Below are positions 1 through 5,926 of a DNA stretch of 5,926 bases, in pieces (position 1 is the stretch's first letter; each line of letters begins with the position of its first letter). The stretch is from positions 1 to 5,926 of the forward strand of contig JAQGJF010000932.1 of assembly GCA_028290765.1 (NCBI GenBank), written 5' to 3'. This DNA is from Tardiphaga sp. Lineage in GTDB: Bacteria > Pseudomonadota > Alphaproteobacteria > Rhizobiales > Xanthobacteraceae. The notes under the pieces are model-generated. The model searched no databases and had not been told where the DNA came from. It worked only from the letters and a program-made list of their open reading frames with translations. The position numbers and the translations under genes are program-made.

Positions 1-1
1 C

Positions 2-613
2 GGCAAGACCGGTCACATCTATGTTCACGACCGCAAGGACTGCAGCCTGATTCGGTTCTCCGAGGCCATGGTGGCGCAGGAGAACATGTGGGTGTTGCCC
101 ACCAAGGAAGGGGCGCGAATGCTGCCGGGCGCCAATGGCGGCGTCGAATGGTCGCCGATCGCGACCGATCCCGGCCAGGGGCTCGCCTACGCGATCAACC
201 TGCACCAGCCGATGACCTACCATGTCGAGAACTCGGCCTATCCGAACGGCAAGCTGTGGCTCGGCGGCGCCTTCAAGGTCATCCCGTCCGAACAGCAATC
301 CGGCAACATCACCCCGGACTACTACAACAACGGCAATATCAAGTTGCACGTGAAGACGCCTGAACCGATGATCGGCGGGATTCTGGCGACGGCCGGCGGC
401 CTGGTTTTCACCGGCGAAGGCAACGGCAAGTTCGCGGCCTACAACTCCTCCAACGGCAAGGAATTGTGGAACTTCCGCGCCGGGGCCGGCGTCAACGCAC
501 CACCCTCCTCCTACATGGTGGGCGGAAAGCAATATATCGTGGTGGGTGCCGGCGGCAACACGCAGATCGACTTCCGCCGCGGCAACAACATCATCGCGTT
601 CACGCTCAACTGA
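2..613 (+). CDS. PQQ-dependent (quinoprotein) alcohol dehydrogenase, C-terminal 203 residues (5' partial)
   Basis: This is the C-terminal part of a periplasmic eight-bladed beta-propeller dehydrogenase that uses pyrroloquinoline quinone to oxidise alcohols or related substrates and passes electrons to a c-type cytochrome or to quinone. The frame is open from base 2, so the start lies outside the window; the ATG at 68 is internal. Visible family signatures, by residue of the visible part, are a [11 protein letters not shown] blade strand at 1-11, [11 protein letters not shown] at 42-52, an [12 protein letters not shown] segment near 127-138, a tryptophan-docking type repeat ending NGKELW at about 151-156, and [14 protein letters not shown] at 173-186. 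The protein stops at [11 protein letters not shown] with no fused cytochrome c domain, so an external electron acceptor is expected. The calcium and active-site residues lie upstream and cannot be checked, and the substrate cannot be told. A terminator follows 27 bp after the stop. Confidence 0.9.
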   Translation, partial: GKTGHIYVHDRKDCSLIRFSEAMVAQENMWVLPTKEGARMLPGANGGVEWSPIATDPGQGLAYAINLHQPMTYHVENSAYPNGKLWLGGAFKVIPSEQQSGNITPDYYNNGNIKLHVKTPEPMIGGILATAGGLVFTGEGNGKFAAYNSSNGKELWNFRAGAGVNAPPSSYMVGGKQYIVVGAGGNTQIDFRRGNNIIAFTLN

Positions 614-640
614 TCGCTGCGCGAGCCATCCATAGCGAAG

Positions 641-666
641 CGGGACCGGTGACGGTCCCGTTTTTT
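641..666 (+). terminator. Rho-independent terminator of the quinoprotein dehydrogenase gene
   Basis: A perfect 8-bp stem (CGGGACCG at 641-648, CGGTCCCG at 653-660) closes a GTGA tetraloop and is followed at once by six T residues (661-666). It lies 27 bp after the dehydrogenase stop codon and only 17 bp before the first possible start of the next gene, so that gene probably has its own promoter or is reached by read-through. Confidence 0.9.
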
Positions 667-683
667 CTTGCTCTACTATCCGG

Positions 684-1271
684 ATGAGATCAATGCGCCG
701 TAAGTGGTTCTGTTTCGCGATAATTCCACTCAGCCTTGCCTTCGCGTGGAACAAGTCCGCCAGCGCCGACAGCATCGAGGAAAAGACCCAGATCTGCGCC
801 GCCTGCCACGTCGAGAACGGCAAGCCGATCGACAAGACGATCCCGACCATCTGGGGACAGCAACAGGGCTATCTTTACATCCAGCTGCGCGACTTCAAGC
901 GCGGCGACCGCAAGAACGAGATCATGCAGCCGATCGCCTCGACCATGGAGCGCCCCGACATGCTGGAAATCGCCGAGTATTTTTCCAAAAAACCCTGGCC
1001 CGATCTCGGCCAGCCGCAAGCGCCAAAACCGGTCGCGGACCGGGCGGTCCGCGCCAACGGCTCGGTCGGCTGCACCGGCTGCCACCTCGATCGCTTCCAG
1101 GGCGACGGCACCGTCCCGCGCCTCGCCGGCATGAGCCGGGAGTATCTGACGAAAACCATCGACGATTTTCGCAGCCGGGCGCGGGGTAACAATCCCGGCA
1201 TGACCGATTTGATGCTGGCTACGGCGCCTGATGATCTGGCGGCGCTGGAGGAGTATCTGGCGGGGCTTTAG
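684..1271 (+). CDS. Exported diheme c-type cytochrome (cytochrome c4/c553-like)
   Basis: A 195-residue periplasmic electron carrier. A basic N-terminus (MRSMRRK), a hydrophobic stretch at about 8-21 and SASA before D29 form a Sec signal peptide with probable cleavage after A28. Two CXXCH heme c sites are present: C38-A-A-C41-H42 and C130-T-G-C133-H134. Each is followed by a QL/F..F.R and methionine pattern typical of this family, with M81 (NEIMQP) and M173 (NNPGM) the likely sixth heme ligands. A proline-rich linker at about 104-118 joins the two heme domains. Size and two-domain build match cytochrome c4-type proteins. It follows a PQQ dehydrogenase lacking its own heme domain, so accepting electrons from it and passing them to an oxidase is a reasonable inference. 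The start is uncertain: ATG 684 has no visible ribosome-binding site, while the in-frame ATG 693 has a weak GGATGAG just upstream. Both give a good signal peptide. Confidence 0.88.
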   Translation: MRSMRRKWFCFAIIPLSLAFAWNKSASADSIEEKTQICAACHVENGKPIDKTIPTIWGQQQGYLYIQLRDFKRGDRKNEIMQPIASTMERPDMLEIAEYFSKKPWPDLGQPQAPKPVADRAVRANGSVGCTGCHLDRFQGDGTVPRLAGMSREYLTKTIDDFRSRARGNNPGMTDLMLATAPDDLAALEEYLAGL

Positions 1272-1318
1272 CGATCGACTTCTCCACGAGTCGTCCCTGC
1301 GAACTGCGTCTCTTCCTT

Positions 1319-1454
1319 ATCCCTCCCCCTTGTGGGGAGGGTGGCCGGCCGAGAGGCCGGTCGGGTGGGGGTGAGCAACGATAAGATCGCGCGTGTAGAC
1401 CCCCACCCCGGCCTCCGCTTCGCTCGGCCGACCCTCCCCACTAGGGGGAGGGAT
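1319..1454. repeat. 136-bp imperfect nested palindrome (dispersed intergenic repeat, MITE/REP-like)
   Basis: The ends are inverted copies: 1319-1342 (ATCCCTCCCCC..GTGGGGAGGGT) pairs with 1431-1454, with only one mismatch. An inner pair, CGGGTGGGGGT at 1362-1372 against ACCCCCACCCCG at 1399-1410, matches except for one extra C. Each arm carries its own side hairpin: CCGGCC-GAGA-GGCCGG at 1345-1360, and CGGCC/GGCCG at 1409-1413 and 1426-1430. The unpaired centre is about 1373-1398. It lies between two convergent genes and fills most of the 213-bp gap, so it could serve as a bidirectional transcription barrier, although there are no T-runs. No transposase is present. From memory, elements with such CCCTCCCC/GGGGAGGG ends are scattered through Bradyrhizobium-type genomes; this was not verified. 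Confidence 0.85.
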
Positions 1455-1484
1455 CGCATTGCGTCGGTACCCCCGATTGGAGCC

Positions 1485-3596
1485 TCACGCCGCCCCCGTC
1501 GTTGCGACTTTCTCGCAGTCCGGCGTACGGCACATCCGATGATAGCGCGCCACGCCGTCCTGCGGATATTTTTCGAGGAATGCCGCGAGTTCGTTTTCCG
1601 CCACCATCAAAGGCCCGTTGCGCAGCGCCGCGTAGACGATCTCCCACTCGCGGCAGAGCTCCAAAACCTCCGCGGCGCAATTGCCGCGCTCGCATTTCAA
1701 TTCGTAGATTTCAAAAGCCTCGGCAAAGCCTTTCGGACGGATGCGGTCGACGCTGCGGAAGACAAATTCGGAGCCTGCGCGCTGCCGGAGCGTCGCGCTG
1801 ACCAGTATGGATGTTCCGTAGTTCTTGTTGAGGCCTTCGAGGCGCGCGGCAAGATTCACCGTCGCACCGAGCGCGGTGTAATTCATGCGGTCCTCGGATC
1901 CGATATTGCCGACGACGGCTTCTCCACAATGCAGGCCGCATCGTGTCCGATAGGCCGGCCACCCTTCGCGCTCGAACTCGGTGTTGAGCCGGTCGTTGGC
2001 GCGCATCAGCGCAAGCGCGCCGGCGCAGGCATTGGTGGCATGATCCGGATCGTCGACCGGCGCGTTCCAGAACGCCATCACCGCATCGCCGATGAACTTG
2101 TCGATGGTTCCCCGCGCCGCCATCACGGCCCCCGACAGCGCCGAGAAATAGCGCGACGTATAGCGCATGACCCGGGTCGGATCGACGTTTTCGGTAATGC
2201 CGGTAAAGTTCACGACATCGGTAAACAAGATCGTCAATTCGCGGCGCGATCCGCCCAGTGTCATCGCCGTCCCGGTCTGGACCAGTTGCTGAACCAGGCG
2301 CCTCGGAACGAAAAGCGAGAATGTCTGTATCAGTGTTCGCATCGTGAAGACCGAACGGCCGAGATCGTCGATTTCCCGGATCACCGAGTGCAGCTGCGGC
2401 GCATCACTCAGTTCGAAGCGCTGAATGCTGTCAGTCTCCGCCGCCAGCGCTTTCAGTCTTCGGGAAAGCATCGAGCCGATCCAGAACACCGGCGGCAGCG
2501 CCGCCATCACGAAGCCGAGCGCGATGACGAACAGATTGCGCCGTTCCGATTCGATCTCCGAATAGAATTCATCGACCGGTGCAAATACGCCGAGATTGAG
2601 ATGCGCCGAACCGGGTGTCTCCACCGAGCGAAATGCGGCGGCATAGACCCGTCCCTGCGGGTCCCTGAAAAATTGCTGCGCGCCTCCGCCGGCGCGCCAC
2701 CGACCGACCGCATTCGAGATGCCGATTCCGTCGATCGCTCCGAGCCGCGGCAGTTCGCCGATCTCGCCGCCCGTGAGATCGGGCGCCAGCAGATGCGACA
2801 TATCCGGGTGCGCCAATACGTGTCCGGCATCGTCGAACACGACGATCACACCGGAACGCCCGAGCTGCTGCCTTCGCAGCATTTCCTCGGCCTCGCCCAG
2901 CAGAACATCACCCGCCACCACGCCCCGACGATCGCCACTCAAGGGCATTCGCAGCGTATAACCCGGCGCGCCGGTCGCGAAGAAGATGTAAGGATCGGTC
3001 AAGAGGCCCGCGTTCGGTTCGTGCGCGCCCTTGTACCACGGCCGTTCACGCGGATCGTAACGTTCGGGACCGGGCAGTTCCGACAGAATAACGAAGGTGT
3101 CGGACAGGAAAGTGATCGACGACAGGGTCGTATCCTTGAACCGCGTAATGACGACCAGTCGGAATTTGGCGTCTTCGGGAGCCCCGAGGCGTCGCCTCGC
3201 TTCCGGGCCGGCACGATCGATCAGGTCCATTTCGATGAAGGTGCCGTCGTCGTAGCCGACATACAGGTTGAAGAGCTGGGTATTGTTGCGCAGCATGGAG
3301 GCCAGCAGCGCATTCAAGCGCGGGTCGTTCAGGATGCTCCCGCTCTCGACCGACGGCAGGCCCTGCAGAATTTCGAGGCGATCCTTCACGGCGCTGAATC
3401 TGGCGTCGATGCGATCGGCGGAGAGCTGGGCGACCGCATCCAGGAAGGAAGCGGCGGCGGACCGCGTGAGGGTCCCGACCCGATTGAAGCTCAGATAGAC
3501 GAGCGACAGACCAACGACCAGAACGATTCCCAGAAAAAGCCCAATGATCGACGTTCTGAAACCCAGCCGCAGTGGCGATCTGATCGGCTTTTTCAT
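1485..3596 (-). CDS. Membrane-bound class III adenylate cyclase with extracytoplasmic Cache sensor
   Basis: A 703-residue receptor cyclase predicted to make cAMP from ATP in response to a periplasmic signal. Order of parts: basic N-terminus, membrane helix about 15-37, a periplasmic dCache-like domain about 45-345 with the typical RPWYKGA motif at 185-191, a second helix about 354-377, a HAMP-like linker about 375-428 (EI..L at 408-412) leading to FVPRRLV at 429-435, and the cyclase domain about 450-635. Catalytic residues are in place: metal-binding D460 (FTDVVNFT) and D504 (FIGDAV), adenine-selecting K500 with T574 (YTALG), and transition-state N581 and R585 (VNLAARLEG). The K/T pair points to a class IIIb adenylate rather than guanylate cyclase. 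A tail of about 70 residues carries five cysteines (635, 640, 648, 689, 694). ATG 3596 is preceded by AGG at 3606-3604, 7 nt away. The gene faces the cytochrome gene across the palindrome and lies 84 bp downstream of the HlyD-like gene on the same strand. Confidence 0.92.
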   Translation of the reverse strand: MKKPIRSPLRLGFRTSIIGLFLGIVLVVGLSLVYLSFNRVGTLTRSAAASFLDAVAQLSADRIDARFSAVKDRLEILQGLPSVESGSILNDPRLNALLASMLRNNTQLFNLYVGYDDGTFIEMDLIDRAGPEARRRLGAPEDAKFRLVVITRFKDTTLSSITFLSDTFVILSELPGPERYDPRERPWYKGAHEPNAGLLTDPYIFFATGAPGYTLRMPLSGDRRGVVAGDVLLGEAEEMLRRQQLGRSGVIVVFDDAGHVLAHPDMSHLLAPDLTGGEIGELPRLGAIDGIGISNAVGRWRAGGGAQQFFRDPQGRVYAAAFRSVETPGSAHLNLGVFAPVDEFYSEIESERRNLFVIALGFVMAALPPVFWIGSMLSRRLKALAAETDSIQRFELSDAPQLHSVIREIDDLGRSVFTMRTLIQTFSLFVPRRLVQQLVQTGTAMTLGGSRRELTILFTDVVNFTGITENVDPTRVMRYTSRYFSALSGAVMAARGTIDKFIGDAVMAFWNAPVDDPDHATNACAGALALMRANDRLNTEFEREGWPAYRTRCGLHCGEAVVGNIGSEDRMNYTALGATVNLAARLEGLNKNYGTSILVSATLRQRAGSEFVFRSVDRIRPKGFAEAFEIYELKCERGNCAAEVLELCREWEIVYAALRNGPLMVAENELAAFLEKYPQDGVARYHRMCRTPDCEKVATTGAA

Positions 3597-3680
3597 GACG
3601 TGACCTACTCGAACTCACAGCCCGCCTCGCAGCGGGTGAACGTCGCAATCATGTCTCAGACCTTCCGTGGCACCTCGCGG
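3597..3680 (-). other. 84-bp leader between the HlyD-like gene and the cyclase
   Basis: The stretch contains one small hairpin (CCCGC at 3621-3625, GCGGG at 3632-3636, 6-nt loop) with no following T-run, so it does not look like an intrinsic terminator. I see no convincing -35/-10 pair. The cyclase could be read through from the upstream genes or have a promoter I cannot recognise. Confidence 0.4.
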
Positions 3681-4622
3681 TCAGAACGGATTGACGTAGT
3701 TCGTGATCGCAATCTGGCGCAGCAGGACCTTGCGGATGATGTGGGCCGCCTTGACGTGATCGGTAAAAATCGCCGCATCGCCGGTGGCGCCGGCTGGCAG
3801 TGCGCGGGCGAATTCGGCGTCATCCAGCCTGATCCGCGCGACGAACGGGAGCGACTGAATGGTTTTCGGCGCAACGGCCAGCCCTGAGGCCTGGACCTGT
3901 CCGGTGGCCACCGCCTGAAGGATACTTTCGACCTTTGCCGAATAGACCCTGCCAGGCATGACCTTGAACGTGATTTCGGCATCCTGCCCGGGCCTCACAT
4001 AGCGCGCGTCGATCTGGGCGATCTCGACACCGATGAGGGTATCCGACGTGTCGATGAACGCCATCACCGGTGTCAGGGGGAGGTTAGCAACCCGCGCACC
4101 CTTGCGAAGCGCGACGTTGGTGACATAGCCGTCGGCGGGCGCGCGAACCACGGTCTTGTCCAGATTCCACTGCGCGCCTTCGAGTTGCGCCTTGAGCTGG
4201 TCGACTTCGGACTGGCGCTGCTCGACGTCGAATCCGCGGCCCGAGTCCCGTTCAAACAACTGCGTCATCTGGGACAGCCGCGTGTTGGACAGCTTGAGCT
4301 GCGCCTCGATGGCCTTGACCTGTGCATCGAACGGCGTCGGATCGATCCGGAACAGCACCTCGCCCGCCTTGAGCGGAACATTCGCGGTCACCGGTACTTC
4401 CGCCACCTCTCCTGCCACGTCGGGCACGATGGCGACCGAATTGCGCACCACCAGCGCGGCTCCCTGCGGCGCGCCCCAGTTCATTGGAATGAACAGGCCG
4501 AACATCAGCAGCACCAGCACGATCAGCGGCGACACCTTCCAGAACAGATTGAAGCGGACGAGGCCGAGCTTCACCATCGCGAACAGCAGGACCAGATAGA
4601 CGTTGAAGATGGCTGCAATCAT
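3681..4622 (-). CDS. HlyD/EmrA-family membrane fusion protein, YiaV/YibH-like
   Basis: A 313-residue inner-membrane-anchored periplasmic adaptor of the kind that links export pumps to the outer membrane. Two hydrophobic helices (about 3-21 and 31-47) precede a split biotinyl-lipoyl domain (about 60-95 and 157-185, with VRAPADGYVTNVALRKG) around a coiled-coil hairpin (about 96-155), then a beta-barrel (about 186-240). The C-terminal DHVKAAHIIRKVLLR (289-302) resembles the end of E. coli YiaV as I recall it. The start at 4622 is chosen over in-frame ATG 4688 because it follows GGGGAG (4636-4631) by 8 nt, forms an ATGA overlap with the preceding stop, and removes 22 residues that merely read the DUF3302 gene in another frame. 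The hairpin is about half the length I recall for YiaV. No MFS, ABC or RND pump is adjacent, so the transported substrate is unknown. Confidence 0.88.
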   Translation of the reverse strand: MIAAIFNVYLVLLFAMVKLGLVRFNLFWKVSPLIVLVLLMFGLFIPMNWGAPQGAALVVRNSVAIVPDVAGEVAEVPVTANVPLKAGEVLFRIDPTPFDAQVKAIEAQLKLSNTRLSQMTQLFERDSGRGFDVEQRQSEVDQLKAQLEGAQWNLDKTVVRAPADGYVTNVALRKGARVANLPLTPVMAFIDTSDTLIGVEIAQIDARYVRPGQDAEITFKVMPGRVYSAKVESILQAVATGQVQASGLAVAPKTIQSLPFVARIRLDDAEFARALPAGATGDAAIFTDHVKAAHIIRKVLLRQIAITNYVNPF

Positions 4623-4864
4623 CGGCCCGGCTCCCCATCGCGCGACGCCGGCACGTCGACATAGGCCCAGATCAGCGCGATCGGCCATAGCGCAAACCCG
4701 AAGATCAGCGTCACCCAGCCGGCCACCGTCACCGCCTCCGCGTGCGGATGACCGCGGGATTTTGCGATATGACCGGGCAGCCAGCCGGCGATGAAGAACA
4801 TCGCCAGCGCACTCGCGACCAGAATGAAGAGAACGATCCAGGCGAAGATATCGAGTCCGCTCAT
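4619..4864 (-). CDS. DUF3302 inner-membrane protein, YiaW/YibI-like
   Basis: An 81-residue protein with two hydrophobic helices (about 5-27 and 45-67) joined by a short polar loop holding LPGHIAKSRGHPHAEAV (29-45), followed by GW at 49-50. The loop and the gene order match the DUF3302 family, found in E. coli as YiaW and YibI beside HlyD-like YiaV and YibH. Its function is unknown; pairing suggests it stabilises, or acts as membrane partner of, the fusion protein. ATG 4864 is preferred; the in-frame GTG at 4870 would add two residues, but part of it belongs to the likely ribosome-binding site. The stop overlaps the next gene's start as ATGA, and the upstream gene ends 7 nt before the start, so all three genes are probably translated together. 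Confidence 0.85.
   Translation of the reverse strand: MSGLDIFAWIVLFILVASALAMFFIAGWLPGHIAKSRGHPHAEAVTVAGWVTLIFGFALWPIALIWAYVDVPASRDGEPGR
4631..4636 (-). promoter_or_regulatory. Ribosome-binding site fixing the HlyD-like start at 4622
   Basis: GGGGAG on the minus strand lies 8 nt before ATG 4622, inside the end of the DUF3302 gene. It decides the start against the longer in-frame ATG at 4688. Confidence 0.75.
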
Positions 4865-4867
4865 GGC

Positions 4868-4873
4868 CACCTC
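4868..4873 (-). promoter_or_regulatory. Ribosome-binding site overlapping the DUF1254 stop codon
   Basis: GAGGTG on the minus strand shares bases with the TGA stop of the DUF1254 gene (4874-4872) and sits 3-5 nt before ATG 4864. A ribosome terminating on the first gene would lie on the start region of the second, which suggests coupling. Confidence 0.6.
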
Positions 4874-5926
4874 ACTTTTCCGGCTCCAGCGGCGGCAGTT
4901 TCCATTGCCCCGTCATCGCCGACTTGCTCGGCCCATAGACCCGCGCGACCAGGCTGCACTTCGCCGCCGGCGCCGGCAGCCAGTTACTCTCCTTGTCCTT
5001 GCCGGGCGAGGCGTTGCTCACATAGACCGTGAGCGAGCCGTCCTTGCCGTAGGCGAGCCCCTTGGTGCGATCGCCGATCGAGTAGCGGTTGAGCGTGTTG
5101 GCATAGAGAAACCGGTCGGGAATCGTATACATGGTCATGGACCAGAAGAATTTTGCCGGCGGCAGGTTCGCTTTGGTAAAATGAACCGTCGATGGCCTGG
5201 TGCCGTCGCAGATGTAGCCGCCATACCAGGCTTCCTCGAGCGAATTGCCGTAGAGACCTTTCATGGCGCCGACGTCGCGTTGCAGGTAGTTGGTTTTCAA
5301 TTGCGCGCGGGAGCCGAACAGGCCGTTGGTGCTGAAGGTCTTGGCGGCCAGCGCGTCGATCTCCGCCTGTCCCTGCTTCACGCCGGCATCGATGGCCGCC
5401 AGCGTCGCGGGATCCACCTTGGAGGCGTCCCACGGTTTACCGGGACCGATGCCGATTTTTTCAAAGCGCTGGCGGATGGCGACTTCACTCGGATCCGGCG
5501 GCTCGGCGAATTGCAGCAGGAAGTTCAGGTAGCCGATAAAATCATGCGTCCGTGCCTTGGCCTTGTCGTAGGGCGGAAAGTCGATGGCAGGCTGCGCCGC
5601 CGGCGCCGGCTGCTTCAGGAAGGCGCTGAGCGGCTGCAGCCGGTATTGCGCCTGCAGCGCCTTGACGTTGGGAACGTCGTCAGGACCTTGCAGGGCGGTC
5701 CGCGTCAGCGTCCCCACGATGTCGGTTTCAGCCTTGAACACCTGATGGATGCCGGCAGGCTTCCTGCCCTTCCATTTCGGGCCGGCGATCATATAGCTGC
5801 CGGCGCCGGAGCCGGTCGAGCGCACGCCGATATAGGCGAAATTCTGCGTGAACAGGTCGATCCATTGCATCACGTAATAGCGGTCCTTGGGGACCGCGGG
5901 GACGCTGATCACCATCGGTTCGGCGC
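4872..5926 (-). CDS. DUF1254/DUF1214 domain protein (5' partial)
   Basis: The frame stays open to the right edge (A-E-P precede the M at 5915), so this is the last 350 residues of a longer protein; family members are commonly 450-500 residues and often exported. Numbering from that internal M: the end of DUF1254 spans about 1-95 (VPKDRYYVMQWIDLFTQNF at 8-26, GSGAGSYMIAGPKW at 35-48). An Ala/Pro-rich linker lies around 100-116. A helical middle follows, and DUF1214 covers about 205-343, with FFWSMTMY (256-263), LNRYSIGDR (275-283), DGSLTVYVSNASPGKD (292-307) and NWLPAP (311-316). C236 and C320 are the only cysteines seen. No enzymatic reaction is established for the family and I see no classical catalytic motif. 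It heads the tightly packed minus-strand cluster within the window, ahead of the DUF3302 and HlyD-like genes, so a shared envelope role is an inference. Confidence 0.88.
   Translation of the reverse strand, partial: AEPMVISVPAVPKDRYYVMQWIDLFTQNFAYIGVRSTGSGAGSYMIAGPKWKGRKPAGIHQVFKAETDIVGTLTRTALQGPDDVPNVKALQAQYRLQPLSAFLKQPAPAAQPAIDFPPYDKAKARTHDFIGYLNFLLQFAEPPDPSEVAIRQRFEKIGIGPGKPWDASKVDPATLAAIDAGVKQGQAEIDALAAKTFSTNGLFGSRAQLKTNYLQRDVGAMKGLYGNSLEEAWYGGYICDGTRPSTVHFTKANLPPAKFFWSMTMYTIPDRFLYANTLNRYSIGDRTKGLAYGKDGSLTVYVSNASPGKDKESNWLPAPAAKCSLVARVYGPSKSAMTGQWKLPPLEPEK

Noticed and set aside
1268..1459. 63-codon minus-strand frame across the intergenic palindrome
   Set aside because: It is made almost wholly of the repeat and low-complexity Arg/Pro/Gly codons, with no protein-like features.
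3597..3644. Possible hairpin hiding the cyclase start (GACGT at 3597-3601 against ACGTC at 3640-3644, around the CCCGC/GCGGG stem)
   Set aside because: The outer pairing is only 5 bp across a long loop, which is expected by chance; no riboswitch-like conserved core is visible.
1332..3887. 851-codon open frame on the plus strand, antisense to the cyclase and the end of the HlyD-like gene
   Set aside because: It starts inside the palindrome, spans gene and intergenic boundaries, and its product is rich in Arg, His and Gln with no recognisable domain. High-GC genes with strong codon bias often leave such stop-free antisense frames. The opposite strand has a complete, motif-verified cyclase.
4623..4688. 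22-residue N-terminal extension of the HlyD-like protein from ATG 4688
   Set aside because: It overlaps the DUF3302 coding region in another frame, is not hydrophobic, and the ribosome-binding site and ATGA overlap favour ATG 4622.
4960..5000. GC-rich short palindromes (GCCGGCGCCGGC type) within the DUF1254 gene, also near 5595-5612 and 5790-5820
   Set aside because: They fall in Ala/Gly/Pro codons of a high-GC coding region and have no consistent spacing or arm length.

Overview
The window is GC-rich and gene-dense. The proteins are alphaproteobacterial in style, and a G+C-rich nested palindrome of a kind I associate with Bradyrhizobium/Rhodopseudomonas-type genomes lies between two convergent genes. 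I read it as a chromosomal segment of a bacterium of the Bradyrhizobium group (Nitrobacteraceae). That assignment rests on style and recall, not on a search.

Left part, plus strand (1-1271): the 3' end of a PQQ-dependent (quinoprotein) alcohol dehydrogenase, a clear intrinsic terminator, then a small exported diheme c-type cytochrome. The dehydrogenase ends without a fused cytochrome domain, so a separate periplasmic cytochrome is needed as electron acceptor. The neighbouring diheme protein is a natural candidate, although the terminator separates the two transcriptionally.

Middle (1272-1484): a 213-bp convergent intergenic region, mostly filled by a 136-bp imperfect palindrome with side hairpins.

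Right part, minus strand, read from the right edge leftwards (5926-1485): a DUF1254/DUF1214 protein (N-terminus outside the window), a two-helix DUF3302 (YiaW/YibI-like) membrane protein, a YiaV/YibH-like HlyD-family membrane fusion protein, and after 84 bp a membrane-bound sensor class III adenylate cyclase (Cache sensor, HAMP-like linker, catalytic domain, Cys-containing tail). The first three genes are packed so that stop and start codons abut or overlap (ATGA at 4622-4619), so they look translationally coupled. The fusion protein has no pump next to it inside the window. Its only close membrane partner is the DUF3302 protein, as in the E. coli yiaW-yiaV and yibI-yibH pairs. Its helical hairpin is shorter than in the E. 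coli relatives. The cyclase may belong to the same transcript, since no terminator is visible before it.

No RNA genes, CRISPR arrays, transposases or phage genes are visible. No gene-free stretch exceeds 213 bp. The most promising leads are the DUF1254-DUF3302-short-HlyD cassette next to a cyclase, the palindromic repeat, and the cytochrome gene starting 17 nt behind a terminator.
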